From: CAWKEY01 sp963848675
GTDB lineage: Bacteria; Pseudomonadota; Gammaproteobacteria; Methylococcales; Methylomonadaceae
Length of the DNA stretch: 64,000 nt
NCBI GenBank assembly: GCA_963848675.1
Contig: CAWKEY010000036.1
Span: forward strand, 224,098 to 288,097
Direction: 5' to 3'
The translations under genes were made by a program, and so were the position numbers. The notes beneath the pieces were generated by a model. The model ran no database searches and was not told where the DNA came from. It worked only from the letters and a program-made list of their open reading frames with translations. Shown in pieces: positions 33,761 through 43,290 of the stretch (its first letter is position 1; the number at the start of each line of letters is the position of its first letter).

Positions 33761-34645
33761 ATGAAAATTTTAGAATTAAACGATCAGTTACCTGCCTCGA
33801 CTGATCAAATAAGAAAGAAGCACTTGGCTAATAATTATATTATTGATCATTTCGATGAATATTTTGAGATGGTGCTCGCGATATCCGATGACCTTAAAAA
33901 TGAGGTGTATAAGCTGCGTTACCAAGTATATTGCATTGAAAATAACCTCGAATCCCCCAATCAATTCCCCGATGAAAGGGAATATGACGACTATGACCAG
34001 CATTCGGTTCATTACCTGATTCGCCACCGCAAGTCTGGAGAATATGCCGCAACAACGCGCCTTATCCTCCCTGACGCCAATAACCCGGAAAAACTGTTCC
34101 CGCTTGAGCAACATTGTAAGATTGAGAATGTTGCAGTGATGGAACCTATTAATCGAGCGCACCTGGGAGAAATATCACGGTTTTGTGTATCGAAATCATT
34201 CAAGAAAAGAAAGAATGAAGAGCATACCTTGGCGGCTATCAGTTCTTATCGGCAGGATAATTTTACAGAAAACGAGCGGCGGATTTTTCCCCATCTTAGC
34301 CTTGCTTTAATGGCTTGTGTCATGAAAGCAAGCCATGAAAACGACATTCACTATGCATATGCCGCTATGGAGCAGGCGTTGTTCCGGTTTTTATCGGCAA
34401 TAGGCCTTAATTTTATAAAAATTGGTCCACAGGCAGAATATCACGGCGCTCGATGGCCTGCTTTGATAAGAGCAGCCGATATACAGCATGGTAACGTAGA
34501 TGAAAAAAAACCGGATTTATGGAATTTGCTCGCTCATAAGGGAGATTTTGGGCAGGCTGAGTCTCAAGACGCGGCCCAAACGCATCGCATAAGACGAGCT
34601 TTAGCGCCCAGTCAACAGGCTGTTATTCATCACTGTACGCACTAA
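33761..34645 (+). CDS. PEP-CTERM/exosortase-associated acyltransferase
   Basis: 294 residues of the N-acyltransferase fold shared with acyl-homoserine-lactone synthases: VYKLRYQVYCIENNLESPNQ, FPDEREYDDYD and TTRLILPDA, then EISRFCVSKSFKKRK. This fits the family annotated as exosortase system-associated, amino-terminal acyltransferase. Likely an acyl-CoA/ACP-dependent N-acyltransferase making a signal or lipid. No exosortase or PEP-CTERM protein is in the window. Confidence 0.85.
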   Translation: MKILELNDQLPASTDQIRKKHLANNYIIDHFDEYFEMVLAISDDLKNEVYKLRYQVYCIENNLESPNQFPDEREYDDYDQHSVHYLIRHRKSGEYAATTRLILPDANNPEKLFPLEQHCKIENVAVMEPINRAHLGEISRFCVSKSFKKRKNEEHTLAAISSYRQDNFTENERRIFPHLSLALMACVMKASHENDIHYAYAAMEQALFRFLSAIGLNFIKIGPQAEYHGARWPALIRAADIQHGNVDEKKPDLWNLLAHKGDFGQAESQDAAQTHRIRRALAPSQQAVIHHCTH

Positions 34646-34727
34646 AAGCCGAGCCCATAGTATCTACTCCGCTTTAATGGCAGCGCGCCTCATGAGAGGC
34701 GCTTTAAGTCAACAGCATTGGTAGGCA

Positions 34728-36873
34728 TCAAAAGTTAACCGATGCTTCAAGATAAAAGCTTCTTCCCGGCATCGGCAGGTTTTGCGGCAGCTGAGGAGCC
34801 GCCGGTTCGTAATAATTGGTATCGAAGGCATTGCGTAAAGAGGCGGCGAGATTGACATGACCAAACAGCTTTTTGCCGCGCAGCGTAAAGTCGATGGTTT
34901 CGTAGTCGCTCAACTTCCGGTCATCGCCTGGTAAATTGGTTCTGCCGCCTACCCAGTTAAGCTGCGGCTGGAATTGCCAGTTCGGCATAAATTGCCATTG
35001 TAAAGCGGCATACACATGATGTTCGGGCACGCCAGCTACTCGTTGATTGGTGACTTCGTTAGTGGCATGTTGCCATGCGTAATTGCCCTTTACATTCCAT
35101 TGCTCAGCGGCTTGCCAGTTCCATTCAAACTCGCTTCCATAGCCGTTTTGATTGCCACTATTCTGATAGCTGTTTGTTAGTCTGCCTGGATCAGGCGTTG
35201 CCGTTATAAGGTTGTCAATTTGATAATAATACACATTGACAGCCGTTCTCAGTGATGACGTAGGCCGGTAATCCCAAGCCCATTCATACGTATGGATGGT
35301 TTCTGGATTTAAATTGCTATTGCCCAGCACCACCGGATTATTCTGGGTAAATTGTTCTGCAAAATTGGGCGCTCTAAACGCCTTGCCATACAAAAGCTTG
35401 CTGGTGAGGTGTTTATTAATATCCCAAACCAGCGCAACACGCGGATTGACGGTTCCCCCAAAATCGGAATAATCGTCATAACGTACGCCCGCAGTCAACT
35501 GCCAGTCGTCGGCGAGCTGCCATTCATCCTGTGCAACCAAGGACCAGATGGTTCGATGCGTATCCGGCAAATACGCAAAAGGCGTACCCGTTACATTCCT
35601 TAAGGAGCCTCCAACAACATTTTGGCTGCCATCGATAACCCCAGGCCCAAAATTTTTACTTTCATTGGTGGAAATTTCTTCATAGCGAAAACCGGCGCTC
35701 AAGCGCAGTTTATGATTGTCCAGTCCCTTGTAGACAGAGCTCAATTCAATGGCGGGAATCTTCTCTATTCGACCTATATCAGCATTGACTCCGTCAGGAA
35801 AAAAAACCAATGAACTGCTACGCGAAGTGGCATTTATATTACCATTAGAACCTATGGGCAACACTGCGTTGGCCGGGAATAGCTGATATTGACCCTGAGC
35901 ATCAGTTTGCAGATAACTGGCATGAGCCGTCAGTTCCCAGTTTTCAAGCCAGTCTTCCGTGGAAAAGCGCACATCGCCTAAATATTGTTCACCATCGCCG
36001 CTACCATTGGGATCCAATGCGCCAGCCGCGCCCGCACGAGCGCCTGCGTTAATTGAATTAAATGCCCAGAACCCAATATCCCAATGCTTGCGCTGCAGAT
36101 TAAGATGCCCGTTGAGCGTTTCATAGCGTGTATTCAGTGCGCCTGGAGCATTAGAGGCATGCGTTCCAATCGCGCTACTATCAAAGCTAGTTTGAGTATC
36201 GGCGTCAACAATACGCCCGCCATCGCCACTGGTATGCTGATATTGCAGACTGGTCGCAACATCCCAGCCCGCCCACTGGGCGCCATACTGCCCCCAGCCG
36301 CTCTGAGTGCTATGATCACCTACGCGCGCCCCTAAAGCCGCTCCGTTGATGTCTTTGGCTTTTTTGGTAATGATATTGATAACGCCCGCAAACGCATCCG
36401 CGCCATACAAGTGCAGAGCCCGGCCCCCGGATAACCTCCACTTGCTGAATCGCCTCGATAGGTAACTCCGTACCTGTCATTAATGTGCCATTGAAAGGCG
36501 TGGTAATACGGGTGCCGTTTAAGAGCATCAACAGTTGAGAGTTTTGCGTATTACGGATGCCGCGGAAACTGTAACTATAATCATAGGTATCTTGCTGGAG
36601 ACTGGCATGAACCCCCGGCACAGTTTCCAGAACCTCATGCAGTTCAGTCGCGCCCATGGATTTAATCTGCTCAGCGGTAATCACACTGGTTACTGCCGCA
36701 GACTGAAAAACCGGTTTTGGCGTGCCAGTGGCAATCGTGACCGAGATATTCGCCAGTTCAGCAGGAGACATTGAAAAAAATGACTCCATATCCTCTTGCG
36801 CGACTACCGTAAATGAACTCATTAACAACAAGGGCGCGAAACAGTTTTTGTTGATTGGCGATTTGACTTTCAT
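34728..36873 (-). pseudogene. TonB-dependent outer-membrane receptor, frameshifted
   Basis: Two overlapping frames form one receptor of about 715 residues. The first gives the signal peptide and plug (SVITAEQIKSMGATELHEVL, GVHASLQQDTYDYSYSFRGI, EVIRGPGSAL). The second continues YGADAFAGVINIITKKA and the full barrel, ending SFYLEASVNF with the terminal aromatic. One extra base at about 36409 (CTTGTAT instead of CTGTAT) breaks the frame in GPGSALYGADA. Its ATG overlaps the stop of the GGDEF/EAL gene. Ligand unknown. Apart from the indel the gene looks healthy, so a sequence error is possible. Confidence 0.85.
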
Positions 36874-39272
36874 AGTGATGCCATAAACACAGGGGTGATC
36901 AAACTAAGTTCTTCGAGCGGGACCGGTTTGCCAATGCCATAGCCCTGGGCATAATCCACTCCAAGAGTGCCAAGTAGCGTGAAAATGTCGGCATTTTCTA
37001 CAAATTCTGCAATGGTTTTTTTGTTCAGCACATGGCCGATGTCATTGATGGAACGCACCATGGCTAGGTCAACCTTATCTACAAGTATATCTTTAACGAA
37101 CAAACCGTCAATTTTAAGAAAATCGACCGGCAGGTTTTTTAAATAGGCAAACGATGATAAACCGCTGCCAAAATCATCCAGTGAAAACAGGCAGCCCTGC
37201 TCCCGAAGATGATTTATAAAATGAGTTGCGCATGACAAATTGGCAATAGCGGCAGTTTCGGTTATCTCAAAACATATTTTGTGAGTTGGGATGGCCCATT
37301 TGGAAAATTCTGCCGAAATAAACGCCAGCATGCTTGCATCAGACATGGACAATCCTGACAAATTAATAGCGCACACGGACAGTTTATCCAGAAATTCGGG
37401 CTTATTGGCGAGCCACTCAAACAGTGTGCTGATGACCCAACGATCCAGCATGGCTGCTAAATTGTAGCGTTCTGCCGCCGGCAAAAATGCCCCGGGCGGA
37501 ATGATAATACCGCTGTTATCCTTGTAGCGAACCAGGGTTTCAAAATGCAGGCCGGTTTCATGATTGTCCAGCGCCACGATAGGCTGCCCGAACAAACAAA
37601 AACGGTTTTGCTCAAGGCCGCTCTGAATTTTTCCGACCCATTGCATTTCACCCTGTCTTTGAGCCAACTGTTGATCATCCGGATGAAACACATGCACGCG
37701 GTTCCGGCCGAGATCTTTTGCCGCATAACAGGCGGCGTCGGCTTCTTTGAGCAGCTCGACGGCATTGCCGCTGGTGTGGTTAATAGACGAAATGCCGATA
37801 CTGACGCCGACGGTAAAGCTTTTATCTTCCCAGGCAAAATGAAAATCGTTGATCACATTGCGCAAGTTTTCACAGGCCTGAAACGCCTGAGGCAAGACGC
37901 AATTATTCATCACCACGCCAAATTCGTCGCCTCCCAGACGGGCTATCAGATCCTGACGCCGGACATGAGTCCGTAACAAATCGCTCAACTGCCGCAGCAA
38001 CTCGTCACCGGCCAGATGGCCGCAGGTATCGTTAACCACTTTAAACTGATCCAGATCCAGATAGCAGAGCGCGTGTTCCGAGTTTTCTCCCTGGGCCAGG
38101 GCGACCGCGTGTTTAATATGGTTATCAAAGGCACTCCGGTTAGCCAGGCCGGTTAAGGCATCATGATTGGCCTGATAGGCGATTTGCTCGTTCAGTAAGC
38201 GCGTTTCGGTAACATCTTCACAAACCAATAGCACGCTGTTGTGCGGGTTGTCACTTTCAACCACGCTCGCGGTTTCTTTCAGCCAAATGACCTGGCCGTT
38301 GGTACAAACTTTTCTAATCTCCTGCTTATGCACATGCTTTGGCCTGAGCAGACAAGTTTGAACAAAATCCTGCATGAGCGCTAAGTCATCGCTGTAAACA
38401 AAATCAAAAATCGACTGTCCCTGCAAGTCTTCAACCTGCAATCCCAGCTGTTGGGCGGCTGTGTGATTAACCGACAGTATCCGGCCGTCTTGGGCCAAAT
38501 TAAAGATCATGGTCGGATTATCATCATAAAGCGCCAGATATTGGTCTTTGGCCCGAACCAGGGCCTGGTTCTGCAGGTTAACTTTATGAATGAGGTCGTT
38601 GAAAGCATCCACCAGAACACCCAGTTCATCATTATTGACCCTGACGGCGCGCAGGGAATAATCCTGGGTCGCACTGATTTGCCTGACTGCATCAACCAGT
38701 TTTTTTATTGGCGAGGAGATCAGTTTCAGCAAAGGTGTTGAGGTGAAAAATGTCAAAATGGAGGTTGTCAACAAAACTATAAACAAGACCCCAAGAAAGC
38801 GTAATTTGCGCCAATATTCATGGCTTAAGTCGGCATGTAAATACAGCGTGCCCATTCTTTCTGCATCAATAACAACCGGCTGCACCACGCTTAATTCAAC
38901 GCCATGCAAGCGGGTAGTCAACCCTAAAGTCGATAAAGGACATGCGAACTTTGTGTCGGTGTTTTTCAGTAATCTCGCAAAAACAGCGCCGTGTTGATCA
39001 TAAAGACAGGCCGTATGCACGGAGGACTGGTGGTTAAGTATCGACAGGTTTTCAACCGCTAACTGATTATCGCCAAACAACAAAGCCGCGGTACTGCGAT
39101 TGGCAATGCCTTTGGCCATTAGCGACAAATCATCCCGGACGTTTTTCTGAAACTCGCCGATTTCCAGAACGAGCAAAAACAGGCCGGCAAATACTAAAGT
39201 GGTAAAACTGGAAAACAGTAAAATCAGCAGTAATTTGCGGTTGATTGACAGATTACGCACGGCGGAAATCAT
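36870..39272 (-). CDS. Membrane GGDEF-EAL protein with periplasmic sensor and PAS (YfiN-like)
   Basis: 800 residues. Membrane helix about 12-34, periplasmic CHASE8-like domain to about 155, second helix about 160-182, HAMP to about 235, PAS about 245-360, GGDEF near 446 (ARLGGDEFGVV, with RRQD inhibitory site) and EAL to the end. The EAL motif itself reads ETL (FETLVRY), but NLSGLSM, EITETAA, LDDFGSG, LKIDG and AEFVE are kept, so phosphodiesterase activity is possible. The N-terminal half resembles YfiN/TpbB, which is inhibited by the periplasmic YfiR; a YfiR gene precedes it with ATGA overlap. Confidence 0.9.
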   Translation of the reverse strand: MISAVRNLSINRKLLLILLFSSFTTLVFAGLFLLVLEIGEFQKNVRDDLSLMAKGIANRSTAALLFGDNQLAVENLSILNHQSSVHTACLYDQHGAVFARLLKNTDTKFACPLSTLGLTTRLHGVELSVVQPVVIDAERMGTLYLHADLSHEYWRKLRFLGVLFIVLLTTSILTFFTSTPLLKLISSPIKKLVDAVRQISATQDYSLRAVRVNNDELGVLVDAFNDLIHKVNLQNQALVRAKDQYLALYDDNPTMIFNLAQDGRILSVNHTAAQQLGLQVEDLQGQSIFDFVYSDDLALMQDFVQTCLLRPKHVHKQEIRKVCTNGQVIWLKETASVVESDNPHNSVLLVCEDVTETRLLNEQIAYQANHDALTGLANRSAFDNHIKHAVALAQGENSEHALCYLDLDQFKVVNDTCGHLAGDELLRQLSDLLRTHVRRQDLIARLGGDEFGVVMNNCVLPQAFQACENLRNVINDFHFAWEDKSFTVGVSIGISSINHTSGNAVELLKEADAACYAAKDLGRNRVHVFHPDDQQLAQRQGEMQWVGKIQSGLEQNRFCLFGQPIVALDNHETGLHFETLVRYKDNSGIIIPPGAFLPAAERYNLAAMLDRWVISTLFEWLANKPEFLDKLSVCAINLSGLSMSDASMLAFISAEFSKWAIPTHKICFEITETAAIANLSCATHFINHLREQGCLFSLDDFGSGLSSFAYLKNLPVDFLKIDGLFVKDILVDKVDLAMVRSINDIGHVLNKKTIAEFVENADIFTLLGTLGVDYAQGYGIGKPVPLEELSLITPVFMASL

Positions 39273-39808
39273 GGCGTACCTCCAACAATCTCGGCGACTT
39301 CCAGTAGTTTCGCGCTCACTGTCAGGCGGCTTTGCTTGAAGGCATTTACATTAATCTGTATTTTTATTTTGTCCTGCCTGTTGACAAAACCGATCATCCC
39401 GCCCTGCTTGGTAAATTCTTCGCTTTCTCCCACCGTCAATGTGTTGTCTAGATCGCGAATGACCAAGGCATCTTTCAGTGCAACCCTATCGTTACCGGGA
39501 TCATTCATGTACAGGATGTGACAGTGCTGGTCATGCTGGAGACCATTGTTAAACCTGAATAATTTGATAGGCCGGCCCAGAGCTGTTTTTGTCTCCAAGG
39601 GCTCAATTAATGCACCAAAAGGATCTTCACCCCAAATGCAGACATTAAAAGTTTTGGCATCATCTTCGGACCAGGTGACGAACTTGGTGAAGTTGTATAG
39701 GTAGCCCGCCTTGATTTTATATTCAACATTGGCATCATCGGCAAACAGCAGCGGCGCAGGCAGCAAAAACAACAGACGCAGTAAGGCACGGCAGCCAAAT
39801 TGCGTCAT
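39269..39808 (-). CDS. YfiR family periplasmic protein (DUF4154)
   Basis: 179 residues from ATG 39808 (the frame opens with a TTG at 39844). Signal peptide LLRLLFLLPAPLLFADD, then KIKAGYLYNFTKFVTWSED, FNVCIWGEDPFG and IGFVNRQDKIKIQINVNAFK, the standard YfiR pattern. In Pseudomonas YfiR binds and represses the cyclase YfiN from the periplasm in a redox-sensitive way. First gene of a three-gene overlapping operon with the GGDEF/EAL and TonB receptor genes. Confidence 0.9.
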   Translation of the reverse strand: MTQFGCRALLRLLFLLPAPLLFADDANVEYKIKAGYLYNFTKFVTWSEDDAKTFNVCIWGEDPFGALIEPLETKTALGRPIKLFRFNNGLQHDQHCHILYMNDPGNDRVALKDALVIRDLDNTLTVGESEEFTKQGGMIGFVNRQDKIKIQINVNAFKQSRLTVSAKLLEVAEIVGGTP

Positions 39809-39900
39809 GATGTGTCGCTTGCAAAAAGAAGGGATGAGCTGCAATGTGTTTTACTGGTGAAATTAGGGTCAGCTAAGCATAGCCTAGTGTAAGCATTTTA

Positions 39901-41202
39901 CTACCCCGAAAAAAATCGTGTCATTACCCTGATCATGTAGTGGTGATCCTGAACTCCTGCGCTTTCCCTGATACTGTGCATGGCCCACATGGGGTTGCCG
40001 ACATCTACCGTTCTAATGCCTAATCTGGCGGATGTCATGGGTCCTATTGTGCTGCCGCAAGGCAAGTCGCTGCGGTGGGAATATTTCTGATAAGGCACGC
40101 CGGCTTGTAAACAGCAGTCGGCAAACAGCGCTTCGGAGATACTTTCCGAGCTGTAGCGATGATTGGCGTTTACTTTGATAACCGGGCCCTTATTCACAAT
40201 GACTTTATGATCAGGATCATAGGCATTAGGAAAATTAGGCTGATAGGCATGGGCCATATCGGCGCTGATCATAAAACTTTGCGCCAGGGCCCTTTGATAA
40301 TCTTCGCCGTCCGCAGCCGATGACCAGGCAATGCGGGAAAGTACATCGGGCAGAAAACTGCCGTCGGCGCCTTTGCTGCTCTCACTGCCGATTTCTTCAT
40401 GATCAAAGAAGGCGCAGACCAGGGTACTGCCGGTCTGCAATACAGTATCATCGAGCAAGGCCTGTAATGCGGCATGGCAGGAGGCTAAATTATCCAGCTG
40501 GCTATCAGCATAAAATTGGTTTTCACCACCCCAGAATACGCCTTTCTGGGTGTCATAGACAGCCAGATCCCAGGATAAAATACGGCTGTGCTCGATGCCC
40601 GATGCCTGCTGCAGCAGCGATAAAAAATGCGCTTGCGGCAGTTGTTCCTGGGTCAGCATGGACAGAATCAGGGGTAATTCGAGCTGCTTGTGCAGTTTTA
40701 GGCCCTCATCATTGACGGTTCGGTTCATGTGGATGGCCAGATTGGGCAATCGCAGCAGGGGCTGGCCGATGTTGACTAACTGTCGGGCTATATTGCCCTG
40801 CTCATCTTTATAGCTAATGCGCCCGGCAAGGCTCAAGTCTCTATCGGTAAATGTGGCCAGAATCGGCCCGCCATAGACTTCGACACCCAGTCTTAAAAAA
40901 CCGTCGATACAAGTAGCTGCGTTGGGCTTAATCCGTAAGCCCGGCGAATCGGTATGGGCGCCGATAATTTTAAAGCCGGTTTCGGACAGGGCTTTATGCC
41001 CAGGCACGAACACAATAATTGAAGAATCATCACGCACTACGTAATAACGCCCGCCCGGCTGCAAGGTCCATTTTTCCCGCTCATCCAGCCTTACAAATTG
41101 CCTTGCCGCAAGCTGCGCTTCCATGCTGTTAACGACATGCCAGGGGCTGGGGCTGGCATCAATAAAATCCAGTAGCTGTTGCACCTGCTGTTGTGCGCTC
41201 AT
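39901..41202 (-). CDS. apeB: M18 family aminopeptidase
   Basis: 433 residues. Zinc ligands and catalytic residues in GAHTDSPGLRIKPN, FFDHEEIGSESSKGADGSFL and CGSTIGPMTSARLGIRTVDV; ends MHSIRESAGVQDHHYMIRVM. A cytosolic dinuclear-zinc aminopeptidase, family preference for acidic N-terminal residues. Its ATG overlaps the msrB stop (ATGA), so translation is coupled. Confidence 0.95.
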   Translation of the reverse strand: MSAQQQVQQLLDFIDASPSPWHVVNSMEAQLAARQFVRLDEREKWTLQPGGRYYVVRDDSSIIVFVPGHKALSETGFKIIGAHTDSPGLRIKPNAATCIDGFLRLGVEVYGGPILATFTDRDLSLAGRISYKDEQGNIARQLVNIGQPLLRLPNLAIHMNRTVNDEGLKLHKQLELPLILSMLTQEQLPQAHFLSLLQQASGIEHSRILSWDLAVYDTQKGVFWGGENQFYADSQLDNLASCHAALQALLDDTVLQTGSTLVCAFFDHEEIGSESSKGADGSFLPDVLSRIAWSSAADGEDYQRALAQSFMISADMAHAYQPNFPNAYDPDHKVIVNKGPVIKVNANHRYSSESISEALFADCCLQAGVPYQKYSHRSDLPCGSTIGPMTSARLGIRTVDVGNPMWAMHSIRESAGVQDHHYMIRVMTRFFSG

Positions 41203-41597
41203 GGTCTTTCTTTTAAATCCAGTGCTGCGGAATTAATGCAGTAACGCAGCCCGGTGGGCTCCGGGCCGTCTTCAAAAACATGGCCCAAATGCGCAGCGCA
41301 GGATTTACAGACCACCTCAACACGGCGCATGCCGTGGCTGGCATCAACGTGCCGGGCCAGACTCTGTTCAGACAGAACATCCCAAAAGCTCGGCCAGCCA
41401 GATCCTGAATCGTACTTGGTGCGTGAATCAAACAACGCATTCCCGCAACAAATGCAATGATAAATACCGTCTTTTTTACAATCGGCATACTTCCCGGTAA
41501 AGGGCGGCTCCGTGGCTTTTTGGCGGCAAACATTAAATTGTTCGGGCGTGAGTTTGTCTCGCCACTGCTCATTATCCGTCAACTTGTTATCAGTCAT
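41199..41597 (-). CDS. msrB: Peptide-methionine (R)-S-oxide reductase
   Basis: 132 residues from ATG 41597 (GCGGGGAAAATC before it; the longer frame is read-through from the macro gene). Zinc CxxC pairs in YHCICCGNALF and VVCKSCAAHLGHVF, catalytic Cys in GLRYCINSAAL. It repairs methionine-R-sulfoxide. Overlaps both neighbours slightly, consistent with a macro - msrB - apeB operon. Confidence 0.95.
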   Translation of the reverse strand: MTDNKLTDNEQWRDKLTPEQFNVCRQKATEPPFTGKYADCKKDGIYHCICCGNALFDSRTKYDSGSGWPSFWDVLSEQSLARHVDASHGMRRVEVVCKSCAAHLGHVFEDGPEPTGLRYCINSAALDLKERP

Positions 41598-42144
41598 GAT
41601 TTTCCCCGCTTTGAGTTTGCACTGGACAATTATATAGAATCGGCTTACTGGCTTCATTGTACGCTTTCCATATCGCATCGCCAAAGCAGACTAAATAAAC
41701 ATTTTCAATGGTATGCGGCTCTTGCAGGTATTCATTAATAGTGCCGATGGCAATGCTAGCCGCCAGCGCTACCGGAAAATGATAAACGCCGCAGGAGATG
41801 GCCGGAAAGGCAATGGCTTTAATTGAATAAGCGTTCGCTAGCGTCAGGCATTCCCGGTAACAGGTGGCCAGCAAAGCCGGTTCATCATGCTGGCCGCCAG
41901 TCCAGACCGGTCCTACCGTATGAATGACGTACTTTGCAGGCAGTGCATAGCCGCGAGTGATTTCTGCCTGTCCGGTTGCGCAACCGCCCAGGGTTTTACA
42001 TTCGGCCATCAACTGCGGCCCCGCCGCCCAGTGAATTGCGCCATCAACACCACCGCCACCGAGCAACGAAGGGTTGGCGGCATTAACAATCGCATCAACT
42101 GCTAATGTGGTTATATCGGCCTGTACGATATGAATGGTTGCCAT
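41590..42144 (-). CDS. Macro domain protein (YmdB-like O-acetyl-ADP-ribose deacetylase)
   Basis: 184 residues from ATG 42144 (42174 is also in frame). ADP-ribose-binding loops VDAIVNAANPSLLGGGGVDG and ISCGVYHFPVALAASIAIGT, plus YVIHTVGPVWTGG, mark a MacroD/YmdB-type protein. It hydrolyses O-acetyl-ADP-ribose or removes mono-ADP-ribose. Its stop overlaps the msrB start by eight bases. Confidence 0.92.
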   Translation of the reverse strand: MATIHIVQADITTLAVDAIVNAANPSLLGGGGVDGAIHWAAGPQLMAECKTLGGCATGQAEITRGYALPAKYVIHTVGPVWTGGQHDEPALLATCYRECLTLANAYSIKAIAFPAISCGVYHFPVALAASIAIGTINEYLQEPHTIENVYLVCFGDAIWKAYNEASKPILYNCPVQTQSGENHD

Positions 42145-42221
42145 GTCAGCGCTCTCATTAATGCTGTTAAACAATGGTAGTATTGTACTATTGACTCTAT
42201 TAATAAGTTTAGCGAGGCATT

Positions 42222-43115
42222 ATGAACGCACCGGCAACCCTTTACCAATCATCCCTGTCTTCCTTAAAACTGCGCGCGCGCGGCAAGGTGCGTGATATTT
42301 ACGACATTGATGACCACTACATGTTGATTGTCACCACAGACAGGCTGTCGGCATTTGATGTGATTCTGCCTGATCCCATACCCGGAAAAGGGCGCGTGTT
42401 AACCAGCGTTTCCAATTTCTGGTTTGCCAAATTGCAAGATATTATGCCCAACCATCTGGCCAATATTCCGCTCGAGCAGGTTATTCCCGATGCGGCCGAA
42501 CGGGCGCAGATTGAAGGCCGGGCGATTGTCGTTAAAAAGTTGCAGCCCCTGCCGGTTGAGGCGATAGTACGCGGCTATCTGATTGGCTCAGGCTGGAAAG
42601 ATTATCAAAAATCAGGCGCTGTCTGCGGCATTCAATTACCCGAAGGCTTGCAGCAGGCGCAGCAATTACCGGACGCCATCTACACGCCGTCAACCAAAGC
42701 CGGGGTTGATCAGCACGATGAAAATATCTCCTTTGAAACATCCGTTGAACTGATGGGCCGGGACGTGGCTGAAAAAGTGCGCGATGCCAGTTTGAGACTG
42801 TACCAGGCCGCCGCGGCTTATGCCAAAGCGCGCGGCATTATTATTGCCGACACCAAATTTGAGTTCGGTCTGGACGATGACGGTATTTTGTATCTGATTG
42901 ATGAGGCCTTAACGCCTGATTCATCTAGGTTTTGGCCGGCCGATCAGTATCGAGTCGGTATCAGCCCGCCCAGTTTCGACAAGCAATATGTGCGTGATTA
43001 TCTGGAAACCCTGGACTGGGATAAAACCGCTCCCGGCCCGTCCTTGCCGGCGGAAGTCGCCGAGTTTTGCGCGGCCAAATACCGCGAAGCGGAGATCCGG
43101 CTGACGCAAGCTTGA
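42222..43115 (+). CDS. purC: SAICAR synthase
   Basis: 297 residues, the long form. LKLRARGKVRDIYDIDDHYM, DRLSAFDVILPDPIPGKGRV, LEQVIPDAAERAQIEGRAIV and IIADTKFEFGLDDDGILYLI are signature segments. It joins CAIR and aspartate in purine synthesis. Divergent from the macro domain operon; followed by the CACGAAG repeat and the disrupted cobQ. Confidence 0.96.
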   Translation: MNAPATLYQSSLSSLKLRARGKVRDIYDIDDHYMLIVTTDRLSAFDVILPDPIPGKGRVLTSVSNFWFAKLQDIMPNHLANIPLEQVIPDAAERAQIEGRAIVVKKLQPLPVEAIVRGYLIGSGWKDYQKSGAVCGIQLPEGLQQAQQLPDAIYTPSTKAGVDQHDENISFETSVELMGRDVAEKVRDASLRLYQAAAAYAKARGIIIADTKFEFGLDDDGILYLIDEALTPDSSRFWPADQYRVGISPPSFDKQYVRDYLETLDWDKTAPGPSLPAEVAEFCAAKYREAEIRLTQA

Positions 43116-43116
43116 T

Positions 43117-43164
43117 CACGAAGAGCACGAAGTTGTTTATATTTTCTCTTCGTGTCTTCGTGGT
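43117..43164. repeat. CACGAAG-type dispersed hairpin repeat (copy 2)
   Basis: CACGAAGAGCACGAAG and CTTCGTGTCTTCGTGG face each other across a 15-base AT-rich loop, directly after the purC stop. It could also serve as the purC terminator. Confidence 0.6.
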
Positions 43165-43290
43165 GCATATAGATACCATCTAAAAGAAAATACTTAATGA
43201 AACCATTAGCCGTATTCGGCACCAGTTCAGACGCCGGCAAAACCACGCTGGTCACGGCCTTGTGCCGTATTTTCGCCGACCGGGGCTTAA

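Noticed and set aside
43116..43196. Cobalamin riboswitch upstream of cobQ
   Set aside because: The spacer is only about 80 bases and is filled by the CACGAAG repeat; no B12-box-like sequence was seen.
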